Shown here: in pieces, positions 24,193-36,485 of the stretch
Layout: each line of letters opens with the position of its first letter
Numbering within the stretch: position 1 is the first letter of the stretch
From: Agapanthus africanus
Taxonomy: Eukaryota > Streptophyta > Magnoliopsida > Asparagales > Amaryllidaceae
Reading direction: 5' to 3'
Length of the DNA stretch: 64,000 bases
Assembly (NCBI GenBank): GCA_030015575.1
Contig: JASDDO010000026.1
Location: forward strand, 449,043,096 to 449,107,095
Notes under the pieces: model-generated
Databases searched by the model: none
Seen by the model: only the letters and a program-made list of their open reading frames with translations
What the model was told of the DNA's origin: nothing
Program-made: the position numbers and the translations under genes

Positions 24193-25604
24193 CTACATAT
24201 ATACACATATAGCATCGTAAACAGAAATCACGCAAGAAAACAAAAATGTCGCACGAATCACACATAGGTCAAAACCTATAATTTACACATGCAAGAATAA
24301 TCAAACAACCCTCGATATCGACTTACAAACGTCAAGTGATCAAGAAAAACACAAATACAGAAATTTCAAGTTAACATAATACGCTAAACGAAATCAGAAA
24401 CGATGCAAAACACTTCCAGATTTTTCTCCAGGTGAAATTAGTCAATTTTGCACATATGGAGGGTTTTGTTTACTGATGAATGAGCTATGAACCAAACACC
24501 ACTCTATTCCTCTCTACCCTGGTCGCAAATTGCGGCCAGATGGAATAAATCTACGGCCTGTACTGGGGGGTTGGGGCTCGGGTCTCTAAGATAACTTCAA
24601 GGTTGCCTTCTAGTCTCACTGTGATCGTTAAAATATTTTCAGGTGCCCCGGGTGATAGCAGATGTCAATATATTATCACAATTTCCACAAAATCAAATAT
24701 CGGGGTTTCTAAATTTGGGGTTTTGGGGTTCTAGTCTCTGTTTGTTCCAGTATTCTAGCACAAGGCGGGTTTGTAATCACAACTAATCTTCAATTATACT
24801 ATCTCAATTCAAGACTTCCTCAAATCCCTAACTTGGAATTTTCAGAGTTCACTAAATCAAACATAAACACTTCTAAACATGCATGGACACTAAAAAGAAT
24901 GGATTACTACACTAATAGTGATGAAAATAGCTCATTTGGCAACTCAAGAATTTATTTGAGTTACCCCTATTGCTCAAAATCCGATTTTTCTTGGTCCAAA
25001 GTGCTTGCAGTGAGCTTGTGCATGTTTTTAGTGAAAGAGGGATGATGTTTTGCTGTGGTTTTGGGGTTGTTTGTGAGGATGAAGAGGAGGGAGGAGGTGG
25101 AGGGCAGCCATGAAGAAAGAGGGGAGGAGGTGGAGAGGAAAACAATGAAGGGGAAACCAATGACCAAGTCAACACAACCCCTCACCCTCTCTTCTCTCTC
25201 AAGCCCATCCCTCGTTCTTTATTCCTTTTATTTTTTTTTCTTTTATAATCTTTTCTTCTCATTTCAAAAACCAAAACGATCCCACAAATAAGAAGAAAGA
25301 AATGGTAAAATAAATGTAACAAATGCTAGGAAATATGTTATGGTGCATGTCACATGCACAAAACAAAATCAATGTGTGATTAGTGAACACTAATCAAGTT
25401 TAGAAATAACCTTGTATATAATTTATTATAGAAATTTATAATTTGCCTAAATCATATAAATACCTCCTAAATCATCATTAAATTTAATTTTCCAATATTT
25501 CCCACTTTATCGGTAGATAAATATACCACATTATTAAAATATTCATAATATTTATTATTTAATTATAAAAATTCCCAAAAATAATTTTTTTTTGTAATGT
25601 TACA

Positions 25605-28268
25605 ATTTCCCCCCTTAAAGATATTCAGTCCCTGAATTTAAATTTAAACCCCTCAAATACTAAAATATTTCACTAAAAAGATCAAGTCGTCGGGGCTCCG
25701 AAATCATAAGTACACAAAACGCATCGTAGTGCAATGCATACGCATGAAAAACTAGTATATAAACCAAAATCCGAACTCCATCAAGTATCCCACAATCATC
25801 GAAGTTATGGTGAAGACACAATGTCAAATCCAATACGAAAACCAACATGATATAAATCAAAACTATACATGTACACATCGTCGTAAATTCGTCAAAACAT
25901 CTGAAGAAATTCATGCCAAACCCTTTCAAGTCGCTGCGCAATGCGCGTATCACTGAACAGTGGCGGACGTCTATTGTATGAAAATAGCTATATACATATA
26001 TACCCTTTGTTTAACATACACGTCCCGCCGTTTTGAAAATAATTTAGAAAGGTTTCCTTTGTTAAATGTCTCGTGTCATCTCGGACACGTAGGTAAATAC
26101 TGAAACTATAGCTCCTTTTTGGAAATCCCTTCGATAACTATCAATGCATGCAAAAATATATTCAGGTACTGTCCTCTGACTAGTCCTGCTCAGTACTAAA
26201 ATAATAGTAAATATCATAAAAACATACTGCTCAAAGGAAATCAATCACAAATATATATAAGAATGCCATATGCGTCTGGTGCGCAGGGAAATAGACTCAA
26301 TGGATGTGCCACACATGTGCACAGAAACAAAATCTTAGTGCAATGGGTGTGCACGAAAACACCTGTCAAGGATAACGGTGTGTGCCTGACAACAATATCA
26401 GGTGCATCTGATATACAAGAAGAATCTCGATTTTGTGCATCTGGCGTGCACCAAAATCGCATCGTGCGCCCAATATGCGCAAGAATCCAAATCAAGTGCA
26501 CAAGGTGCATAAAAACAAATATCGAGTATCACAATCGAAATCGATGGTATACAGCACATCTCAATCCAAATCTGGTATACCGTGATATATAATCTCACAA
26601 CCATGTACCTCAGCATGCACAAAATCGAATCAAAATACTAAAAATGCATGAAAAATATTCTGCAAGCATAAGTCAAATAACATGCATACCATAGGCATAA
26701 AATCAAAATCAACATCTTGAATGACATTAAATAGAATTCATGTGCAACTGTGGTGCACAAATCACAATCTTGCGATAAATCACCCAAAATACCGAAATCA
26801 AAGGTGGCGGAAACAGTCCCGCTCGGGCACATCCTCTAAAGATCTCTGGCCAACTATCATGGTCACTCATAACATGTCTCGTCGACGATGCCGAACTTTG
26901 GCCTACTAGGTGTGCGTAATATGAACGATCCTGTGTCCAAGTCTTCTCGTATAGTATTCCAGAAAGGTTCTGTCGAGGTTTCTCCCGAATCTCGTTTCTG
27001 CTGATCTGCCCAGAAGTCATTATCCTTTGCTAAATATGTTTCTTGTTCCGGAACGGCTGCATTCTCATTTCGACTTCTTCTATAAGATATATCCTTATAC
27101 AACGCCTCTGCATGCGTATCACATATCTCATGTCAGCAGAGTCGAACATTATCTCATCAAGATCTCGCACGAACCTCTTACTCCACTTTTCTCTAATGTC
27201 AACTGATTCGGACTTGTCTCATCATGGATTCATGGACTGCTCTCCAACATCTATACTCGTATCTAGAGTCTCCCAAGCAATATATCCCATCACATGATCT
27301 CCGAACGACGTCGAACTTTTCGATCGATCCGTCAAATTTCCATAATCCCTGAAGAGCTCAACATCTTAAGTACAGTTTAATAGTGTCCAGTACATGCCAC
27401 AGTACCTATGGACCAGCCGTAGAAGGGCAAACCAAAGCCTCATTAATGGCACCACGGAACTGCCGCAAACCCTAAGGTTTCAAAGCATTCTCTTGGTCAT
27501 TATACCGAGTTGGGTTTCATTCTTCTAGAGGATCCATGGAATTACTTGCATGTTTTTCCGAATACTTTAAACATGGAAAATGGGTTTCTGACATTCGATC
27601 GCTTTCCTTCGACTCCCAACGTACCTGCGTGAAGTCGTCTCTAGCTGGAATCAATCAATCTGATGACCTCGTATCCAGGTAGGAAACGAAACATATGTCC
27701 TAGTCATTCCTCTTTGGGTGAATAGCAATCTTCTATCATATCTCTAAGTATAACTTGTGCGGTATTAGCTCCAAACATCTGGGGCGATATCTTGTCATTC
27801 GTAGCAACAACTGGCTCATTCGTCCTCATGCTGAACAATACCTCAATCATCAAGTATATTCGGTGATTTGATGGTCATCACATTCTGGCTGGCCTCTAAC
27901 AGTGGCACCAATCCTCTAGTACAGATCTGCACGTTCGAGAAATTTGTAAAAGCAATCCATTAAATGCTCATGGCGCGAAGAACATAACAAAATGACACAT
28001 CTATGCAATCGTATGTCCCTGGGATCACGCCCTGGTCAGTCCTCGTCCGTGACGAGCTCGTGCTGACCGCAACTCTAGTCGTCGCTCTCTCTGCACGTAT
28101 AATCGTGGCAGCAAAACCCATAAACCGATAATGATGAGGATAGATCATAGGAATGAATATAATAATGTGCAAGGAAATGTATATCCTAAGGCCTCTTAAG
28201 AGGAGTAGCGTATCGTAAGTATACCGTGGAACATACACACGGTACATCTCTCTACTTAAGTCACCTAC
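25605..28268 (-). other. F interior, non-coding, main part
   Basis: Lies between the 3' LTR with its polypurine tract (25605-25620) and the insertion of B. I recognise no gag, protease, integrase or reverse transcriptase on either strand. It holds a hairpin array at 26338-26509, a hairpin next to the polypurine tract (25623-25637) and a block at about 27310-27540. That block is shared with G (56590-56818) and with the leader of copia C (35716-35960). Confidence 0.75.
26338..26509 (-). repeat. Hairpin array in F interior
   Basis: Several units in which GTGCA is followed within about 7 bases by TGCAC, for example 26338-26354 and 26496-26509. One unit uses TGCGC/GCGCA instead. On the minus strand the units and spacers line up largely one to one with those in G (57269-57439). 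Confidence 0.8.
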
Positions 28269-28323
28269 TATTGAATATATGTATGCCGTAGAGGCCATTA
28301 TATGTATAGTGGATGCGTGGACA
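28269..28323 (+). repeat. B 5' LTR, first 55 bp
   Basis: Matches the first part of the B 3' LTR (46445-46500), including GAGGCCATTATATGTATAG. It is followed by insertion C and resumes at 38689. The last five bases, GGACA, are the target duplication made by C. Confidence 0.88.
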
Positions 28324-30518
28324 TGTAGGGTTCCTAGGCACTCTCAAGAGGTCTCACAAGGCATCAACCATGCCAATTTCAAATTTTACAAGTGCCGAGA
28401 AACCCTAATACGGATCGTTAACTAGAACTTTAGGCGAACCAAGCAACTAGTTAACAACTTAACTATAAGAACGGAAATTCAACCTTTGTAGATCCGGTTC
28501 TCCACCTCCATAGCTCCGCGATGATGTCCCTCCGCTGTCCAAATCGGATCCCGGACTCTGGCATCGGCTTCATCGGAAAAATGGGCGGGCTTGGTCGTCG
28601 GCTTCGATGCCGAAGATGATCTATGTCGAGGCATCACAAGATCAAGCTCCCACTTCACCAAGTCATGAAACTTGTGAAGAGAACACCCTATACTACTTGG
28701 CAAGAGGTAGAGGATGAAGAAATAGGAGGTGGGTTCACTTTAGAATTGGATTTCTCACTCATTTTCACAAGTTGCCATTGTTGATAGCAAGATTTTTCTC
28801 GAAGTGAAGAAGAAGAAGAAGCAAGAATATGATAAGTGTTAATCAAAAAAGAAAAGAAAATCAATACTTATCATATTCAAACCATGATTAGGTGTAGAGA
28901 ATAAACTTGGGTTAAGTGGAATGGTTAGGTTAAAGGAAAAAAACAAAATGGTCAACTTTTCAAACCTTCATGAACTTTCAATATAAAACAAAACTAGCAA
29001 CCATTTTATTTCTAGCCAAAATGAAATAAATAAATGAATAAATAAATAAAAACCTTAACCATTTACATAACCAAGGTTTAAACCAAAACTACACCCAAGT
29101 GAGCATGTATCATCAAACATGATACAAACAAGTGCACAAAAGTATATCACATATACAAGTTGTGTACATCAAGTGAGAAAATCCTTTTAAAGTGAACCAA
29201 TACTAGTTAATGCAAAATAATATATCAAATATATAATTATGCATTAAATCATCAAATCAACACTTGATTCAACGATCCGGTCATATCTCATATGACCGAC
29301 TAATATCCAATGTATCGATTTATCGAATCAATCCTTGATTCGATAACTAGGTTATATCGCATACAACCATTTGACACATTCATCGCGAGAATGAAATACG
29401 GTATCACATACACGCATTATTCTCGGTCCCGCACATATCTCATATGCGCTCCTATTTCGTTTTGCTTGAGCCAGGAAACCTCTGTGTAGGACTCTAAAGA
29501 CTCGTCAATACGCCGGCAGCAGGTGATGATCATATCAATCACCCACAAGCCGCAAGCGGTCTGCTAAACGTAACGACCACCCGGGTATTGAGCGATCAGA
29601 AGATCGACGAGCAAGCCCGCTCACACTACTGTGAATCCAACCAGTAACACTTACCGTACAGTCCGGTCTCGTCGTCTGATATGTCGCATATCTTGCCTAG
29701 GGGTGGTAAACGTCAGACCCCAATAGCTCGATAAGTCGTATCGATATGAGGTCTATAACAGTTCGAGAAACTACTGATAACACTTACCAGTAAATCTCAG
29801 CAACCCTGGCCAGGGATTTCCGGTTATAGCCAATCGAACACAGCGCAACTTCAACTCCCTATACCGGGAGAGACGAATCCCCTCCTATCGCTCATTGCCT
29901 CCATGTGACTCGGGACTGTACCCAAAAACCACCGTTTTGCACGCCCTCTTAGACGTGGTAAGATGGAAATCAAAGCACAGTGGGAACCACACAAGACTCT
30001 ATGACGATCTCGGGTCAACAGACTACTCTGTACCAGTGTCACCAGAGAACTGCCATCTGACGTAAGGTATAATACCATCTGGGAGTTCTCGGCGAGTCCG
30101 TCCAGTGTACCCAGTCTTCACTGAGCACCCGTATATCATCTCTGATGTCAAACACCAATAGATATGGGATCATCCATCGCCCATCTGTATGGGTCGAGAA
30201 GGTATACGCTAGTCTACTCTGGTATATCGATGCCCCGTCTCGATACACCCACGACTAGGGACCTTGAAGGATGTACTTATGGACTACCATGTCCCCACTA
30301 GTATGATCTGCATCATAGTCCAGGTAGTCAAGTACACATCCTAAGGGCTTTACCAACATATAACAGAGAGACAATCAGTGTACACGTTAAGGTAAAGAGT
30401 AACCAGACAGCATACTATCATGTCGAGCAAGAAAGTCCTCCCTATATATGTCCAAGCATCCACTACAATATACATCCTATGTATAGTAATGGCCTCTAGG
30501 GCATACATACAACTAACA
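28324..30518 (-). repeat. C 3' LTR
   Basis: 2,195 bp, plus strand TGTAGGGTTCC to CAACTAACA, followed by the polypurine tract on the minus strand. It is about 98% identical to 36486-38683. Confidence 0.94.
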
Positions 30519-30529
30519 ATCTCCCACTT
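30519..30529 (-). other. C polypurine tract
   Basis: The minus strand reads AAGTGGGAGAT directly before the 3' LTR, the usual Angela/Tork plus-strand primer. Confidence 0.9.
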
Positions 30530-33310
30530 GCACTAGGGCCATCTGATAGCAGTGGTTGTAGTATCTCATACTCAACCATCCCATAATAGTCTCTCTCTGG
30601 GAAAAGGCCTTTGTGAGTGGATCCGCCGTGTTGTCCTCTGAGTCTGTTCTCCTAACCTCGATCACCCTGGAGATCAACCATCTCCATGATCAGGTGATAC
30701 TGCCTTAGAATATGTCTGGATCACTGATGGGACGGGCGTTCCTTGGCATAAGCCACAACTCCATTGTCTCACAATGGTAGGAACGAAGTTCATCTCATGA
30801 ACTAATATACACCCAGACTGTCTCTTTGGTAGCATCTTAAGTAGCGATGTATCCAGCCTTTATCATCTAGTATGCCACGGTATTCAGCTTGGAACTTTTC
30901 CAACATACCTTCCCTTTACTGAGGGTAAAGACAATGCCTGCGACTGACATTCAGTCGTGTTTATCACCCTGGAACCTTTCCAGTGATTCTCCCCAGGATC
31001 GGTTGATACCATCTCACTACAACTAGTGAGAATCCTAACATCCAATTAGATCTATCTCATAGATCCAAAACCCAGGATTTAGGAGGCATCACTTTGATCC
31101 TATATGGAGAATCATTGTGATAAGCGGAGATTGACCGAGCGTAGCATAGGAAACTCCTTCCCTATCAAGAGTATGCCATCCACGTACTCCACGAGGATCA
31201 CCACCAAACTCTCTACTACCTTTTTGTATATACAAGGTTCATCTACCCTTTTGATGAAGTCAAACTCTTTGACTACCTCATCAAAATAGATGTTCCAACT
31301 CCGCGATGCCTGCTTTATCCTATAAAGCATCTTGTACACGTTTCCGTTGCTCCCACTGTTTACGAAGCCCTCTGACTGTGTACTTATAGACTCTCTCTTC
31401 TAAAACATCATTTAGGAAAGAAGTCATGACACCCAACCGCTAGATATCGTAGTCATGGTATGTAGCCGTGGCAAGTAGGATCTGGATGGACTTAAGCATA
31501 GTTCTCTAGAAAAAGTTTCATCATGATCCACACCTGGTCAATGATGCAAACCTTTAACAAGTCTAGCATTGAAAGTCTCAACTTTTCCATGTACACCAAG
31601 TAATCTTCTCAAGATATACTTGCTCCTGATGGGGATTTAACCCTTCAGATAAAGCAACTAAAGTCCATACTTTGTTGGTGTATAAGGATTCCATCTCAGA
31701 TCACTAAGCATCCAGCCATTCTTACAGAGTTCCACTCCTGATGGCCAGCTCGAAACTAGTTGGGTCATCATCTTATGATGCAATCCTCGCTCCCACTGTC
31801 ATAGAGAAACCGAAGTATCTCTCAGGCGGGTGAGGAACCTTACTAGATCGGCGAAGAGGCTGAGGTTCGTTGGTATCTACTGAATCCTTTGGTTCTTTCA
31901 AATCATCAGCTGCAGTTTGTATAGCTGGAACATTTCCAGTTGTACATAACAGACCTTGCCTCGAGCTTGTCCGGATTATGCTTTTAGACATAGCCCGGAA
32001 AACCCCAAATCTTAACCAACTTAAGATATGGGCTCTTCCCTTTCTATATCACATATGAAGCGGTAGGCAACGGATTTGATTTGAACCCTATTCAATAGGC
32101 ATGCAGCTTCTCAAGTGCATAATTCCCAAAAGGAAACAGGTAACTCAGTAGTACTCATCATAGAGAGCACCATATCGAATAGGGTGCAACTGCTCCACCC
32201 CGATATACCATCGTGCTATGGTGTATACGGATGAGTAATGCTGAGAGAGAATCTCATTCTCCTTTTAGAATAATCCAGGATTTCCGTGCTCAAGTATTCT
32301 CCTCCTCGATCTCATCAAAGGACATAATACTTATACCCGTGTTTTGGTTCTCTACTTCTAAATCATATTCTGTGAATATCTCAAAAGGTTCGGACTTGTG
32401 TTTCAACAGGAACATATGTCTGAATCTTGAGAGATTATCAGAGAATGTAACGAAGTACAAAGAACCAGTCCTGGCATATGTAGACAGGGGACCTTACATA
32501 CATCAACATGTATCATCCCAAGAGTTTACTAACCCTTTCTCTGTTTCCAGTAAACAGAGCTATGGTCATCGTATCTTTGTGACATGACTGGCAAGTTTCA
32601 TAAGATGTAAATTCAAACAGATTTAAATATGCATCTAAATGTAACTTCAGCTAGTCAGGTCGCATTAATATGACCTAGTCTATAATGTCCCAAGAAGGAT
32701 TCGTTCATTTCTGGCCTCTTCCACTTGTGTGTGTTCTGTATACTAAGAACTGTAGTTTGATTTAGAACATCAATGCTTTTAGATAACGTGCCTGAACCGA
32801 TCAACTTTTGATATAGGAAATGTTCAAAACATTACCCAACAATAGAAAATTTTATCGTTTCTTTACTAATAAAGAGACAGATATGATTTTGCATATCAGG
32901 TTTGGTATCTAATAACATTCGTTCAGAATCAATGTATAGGTAATACAGGGTGACAGTGACCAACAGATTTGGCTGCAACACTTGCCCCATTTTCTGCCTC
33001 ATGAAACTTATCATCCGTTCTCAGTTCTCTACCTATCTGTAGCCCTATGTAACAGATTACATATCTGGGATCCTGATCCGGTATCAAATACCCAGGACGC
33101 AGAGGATACTGAGAAACAGTTCTTTGTAACGAATACACCCGAAGATGATACATCATATGCACTTTCTTCGTTTGGGCGGCACGGGAAATCTGGTATTCCC
33201 CAATTTCCTGCTCTGTCTTATAACAATTATAAGTTGGAGCGGGACCAACGTTCCCCAGCTCAGTATAACAAGCGGGTTCGGTCAATACTTCCGTATTATT
33301 ATCTTGATTA
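30530..33310 (-). pseudogene. C gag-pol remnant
   Basis: By similarity to H and A: RNase H-like sequence about 30540-31060, reverse transcriptase about 31070-31770 (including YRIKQASRSWNIYFDEVVKE), the linker with LRRSSKVPHPPERYFGF near 31800-31860, integrase-like sequence about 31900-32700 and protease-proximal sequence about 32900-33300. It is heavily broken and could not make the family's proteins. The state is closely paralleled in A (5938-8521). Confidence 0.8.
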
Positions 33311-34063
33311 AGGCGTGATATGGTCGCTACCTGGAGAGAGAAAGAAGAAAACACTCAGCGTGCGCTCTTCTAAGAATAGATTGGTTATTATTTTATCTAA
33401 TCAGGATGGCTCCCACTGTTTTTATCAAATCTTCCTTCAAACCCTAAAAGGAAGGACTAGCCGGGATTAATTACACACTACAAGTTCGCCAATCTTTCAG
33501 CCAGGCCAGTGTCGGTACTTTGAGGGAGGTTCCCAGTGCTTTCGCACGGACCTAATTAATGTAAACCTCGTTTTCCCAGAGGCGTAACCCCGTTGACACC
33601 TTTCTAGACACCTACTTGATCGGCTAATTGTAATGTGTAAAACTCTCCCAGGAGTAACAATTACTCGCAGTGGGTATCGGGATCCAACTATCTTATAGAA
33701 GGTATGCAATCTCATTGCAAATTTCAACACTTGAAATTCCCGATAATATTTTGCCCCTAGCGTTCTATGACCTTGACGAATGCCAAACAACCCATAGTCC
33801 ACTAGTCAAGTTCAACCCATACATTTCTTGATTGAATTAAACCCACCCGCACGACCCTTGATGAATGCCAAACAACGCCGTACGAATACCCTAATCCAAT
33901 CTGCATCATATGCATAAGCAGATAAATACTAGTTAGCTACCGCACACTACGCCTTGACGAATGGCAAACTACCGCAGCACGAATACTAACTAGTACTTAT
34001 CTGAAATGATGGAGGGCTACGACAGGTTTTTCTTAAAACCTATTGCGTAATGAACTTGATATC

Positions 34064-34399
34064 GTTGTAGAATCAAATGGTTTTAAAATGGAGTGTTTTT
34101 GTGGCTTTTCTAGTTTTGCTAAAGGGGTCACTCCCGGTGAAGGGATCGTCGGCCCTTTCCTCGTCGAATGAGGTGCGGGATATATCATATATATCACTGT
34201 GCAAAGCAGAAACTATTAAAAGCAATCAAAAGACAAACCGAGTGTGTAGCATCTACCAGTTATTGCTAAAGGAGTCACTCCCGGTGAAGGGATCTCGGTC
34301 CTTTCCTTATCGAATAAGGTGCAGGATATATCATATATACCGCTGTGCAAAGCAAGAACTGTAGCTACCTGTTTTATTTTTGAAATTCGATTCTACAAC
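34064..34399 (-). repeat. C leader: inverted repeat enclosing doubled repeat
   Basis: GTTGTAGAATC (34064-34074) and GATTCTACAAC (34389-34399) are perfect 11-base arms. Between them are two copies of a unit with TCACTCCCGGTGAAGGGATC, starting near 34118 and 34265. It is equivalent to 4882-5211 in A. Confidence 0.85.
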
Positions 34400-35715
34400 A
34401 TCTTAGGTTTCTTTTATTTCATTAATCTCATTGATGAAGTCCCATCATTTAAATTACCTAAACATCACAGATAAATACGACGTACACTTATGCCATCCGC
34501 ATTCGCCTCGATGTCCCCTCGTGCACCGTTAGGTTAGGTAACTAACGGCAGAGCAGGGCAGGGCTAGCGCGGGTGTAAAACATAAGTAACGCCTATATAA
34601 TATATCATATATACTATATACAATATTTATCACAGAACATATCACATGATCACATCACAGATATTGCAGCAGAAGAATCATATGAAATATTGGATATACT
34701 AGGACGTCCGTGTTTTAAATACGAGCCAGTATAAAATACGGATTCCACGGTCGTGATGAATAGCCAAACCCACACCCCTAGACCCCTACGAGAGCGGCAA
34801 GCAACCCTACCAATTCTAGAGTTAGGAGACCCGAACTCGACTCCTCGAGTTGGTCTCCCACTGGACTCCAGAACCCGGTTACTTGTGCTCCCCCCTTGGG
34901 TCTATCCTAGTGCGGAAAAGTAAATAATATACAAAGGGTGACAACTTCCGCAATCTGGAAGTGCCCCAATAAAAGAATATTACATACAAGTTTTTACATG
35001 AATGAAAATGAAAAACACTCATCTCACATAAAAAAAACCCGGCTATTCAAACACGACGATCCAATATAACATATCCAGCAACACATAACATCACATGTCA
35101 TCAACGTAAGTAAACATGCGTATCCCAATTGTCGTTGACATATAGCAACGAAACCGGCGATATCACATATTACACTTACGGTCACAGAAAAGAAAGTGTA
35201 AAACTACAATAGTTGGAATCCGCAACCTCCGTAGAAATCGCATGCCTAATCAAATGAATTACTTAGACATCGCATGCCTAACAATTATAAACCCCGCATT
35301 TTAGTCTCATTATCGAAAACTCTTTTCAATATCAAGTCGGGCAATTCAACAAGATTCCCGATATTTTTGATCGAATGCTCATCGCAAACTATAGTAGGCG
35401 GCCGCACCCCCGACGCCGTCGACGAAGTGCACCAAGGCGGAACACCGCTGCCGCGAGCACCCGAACGGATGCTTTCGGCGACGGGGTTCTCCTACAGTCA
35501 CTTGGTCGGGGCTATGGAGCGAGGGTGTCTATTAAGTTTACCCGGCGAATATCCGCGTACGCTACGTGATTGCGACGGACTTTTGATCACATCAAAATTC
35601 CGTGGCAACCGATCAAGTGAGACTAAAGTGCTGTGTTTATAACATTCATATTAGTTATCTCATAACTACTTGTGAATTCCAATTATTGTATCACATTCTA
35701 GATAAAATAGAAAAT

Positions 35716-35960
35716 GTTAAACTTTCCGATCGAACATTCGAACACCCAAGTTTTCCCCATATAGCTCAACTCATGAAATAAGTTCAAAGACATTCACTTC
35801 GTGCCTCAGTACCAATGGTCCAGCCGTAGAAGGGTCAAGCCAACGCCTCACATGTGGCACGCCGTACTGCCCCAAACCCGAAGGTTCAAAGGGCAGTTCA
35901 AGACGGTCACATAATCGAGTTAAGGTTTGTTGTCTTCTAGAGGGACCATCGCGTTACTTG
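35716..35960 (-). repeat. Block in C leader shared with LARD interiors
   Basis: On the minus strand it runs from a GGTCCCTCTAGAAGA-like start to TTCGATCGGAAAGTTTAAC. It includes CCTTCTACGGCTGG and CTGAGGCA. G (56590-56818) and F (about 27310-27540) hold the same order of words at roughly 60-65% identity by eye. Confidence 0.65.
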
Positions 35961-36240
35961 CACTACTTAGAACGTCTTTAAAACTCGGAAAAATCCAACA
36001 CTTGGAAATTTTCCGGCAGGGGAAAAATTGGGTATTTATATCCGGTCGAACTTTTTAACATATTCAATAATTATCCGGAAAGACACATAGACAAAGCTTG
36101 ATAATCCGATCGAATCATCGAATCCCCAAAACAACCCCAGAAAATTCAACTCTTGAATAAATTTTAAAAATTCCCATAAAACTCAGCATTTAAATAAAGA
36201 AGTTACTGTGCAAAAATGGTTGACTGAAGAGACTAAATGG

Positions 36241-36288
36241 GCGCGGAACCGCCGCAATAGGCGGCTAATGCCGCGGTTCCGCCGCGCT
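36241..36288. repeat. Doubled GC palindrome in C leader
   Basis: Two related cores, GCGCGGAACCGCCGC and GCCGCGGTTCCGCCGCGC, separated by a few bases. They resemble the doubled blocks in the E leader (2560-2606) and B leader (40866-40910). Confidence 0.8.
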
Positions 36289-36472
36289 TTAGAAAGATCA
36301 TTAGGTAATTTTTGCACCGTAATTCTTAGAATTTCCTGCTGAATTTTTTAAGCATTTTTAATTTGGAAAAAACCACTTTTTCAGAAAAAGTCCAGAGAGG
36401 GTTAAAAGTTAGGGTTTCGGGGTTCGATCGGGTTTCTAACATCGTCTACGCATCGCCTAAGGCTCTAGCTAG

Positions 36473-36484
36473 GCTCTGATACCA
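36473..36484 (-). other. C primer-binding site, initiator-Met tRNA
   Basis: The minus strand reads TGGTATCAGAGC one base inside the 5' LTR. Confidence 0.93.
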
Positions 36485-36485
36485 C

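Larger units (their letters stand above)
22831..25604 (-). repeat. F 3' LTR, remainder
   Basis: Continues the F LTR after solo LTR S. Bases 22831-24054 match 50250-51512. The part from 24055 to 25604 has no partner in the window because G interrupts the 5' LTR. It ends in TGTTACA before the polypurine tract. It contains a stem-loop, AT microsatellites, an exon-like block and the palindrome-like CTGGTCGCAAATTGCGGCCAG region near 24520-24540. Confidence 0.82.
33311..36472 (-). other. C leader, expanded
   Basis: Reading from the primer site it contains GC palindromes (36241-36288), a block shared with LARD interiors (35716-35960) and a stretch with no match seen elsewhere in the window (about 34900-35700). 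These are followed by a leader block also found in A and B (34730-34840, GAGAGCGG and CCACGGTCGTGATGAATAGC), the inverted repeat with doubled insert (34064-34399) and three motif copies (33771-33788, 33856-33873, 33952-33969). Confidence 0.75.

Noticed and set aside
26241-26592. Open frames with many Cys and His residues in the F interior, resembling a metal-binding protein
   Set aside because: The Cys and His come from the repeated GTGCAC hairpins read in both directions. The array is explained by DNA structure, and the equivalent G region keeps the hairpins but not the frame.
28479-28703. 74-residue minus-strand frame (MPSSIGCSLHKF...) with a longer form at 36584-36865
   Set aside because: It lies in the two LTRs of C and is repeated only because the LTRs are near-identical. 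No similarity to a known protein is seen.
35274-35642. 122-residue plus-strand frame in the C leader that might be a host exon
   Set aside because: It is antisense to the element, has no recognisable domain and lies in a part of the leader with no second copy here. A captured host fragment is possible but not supported.
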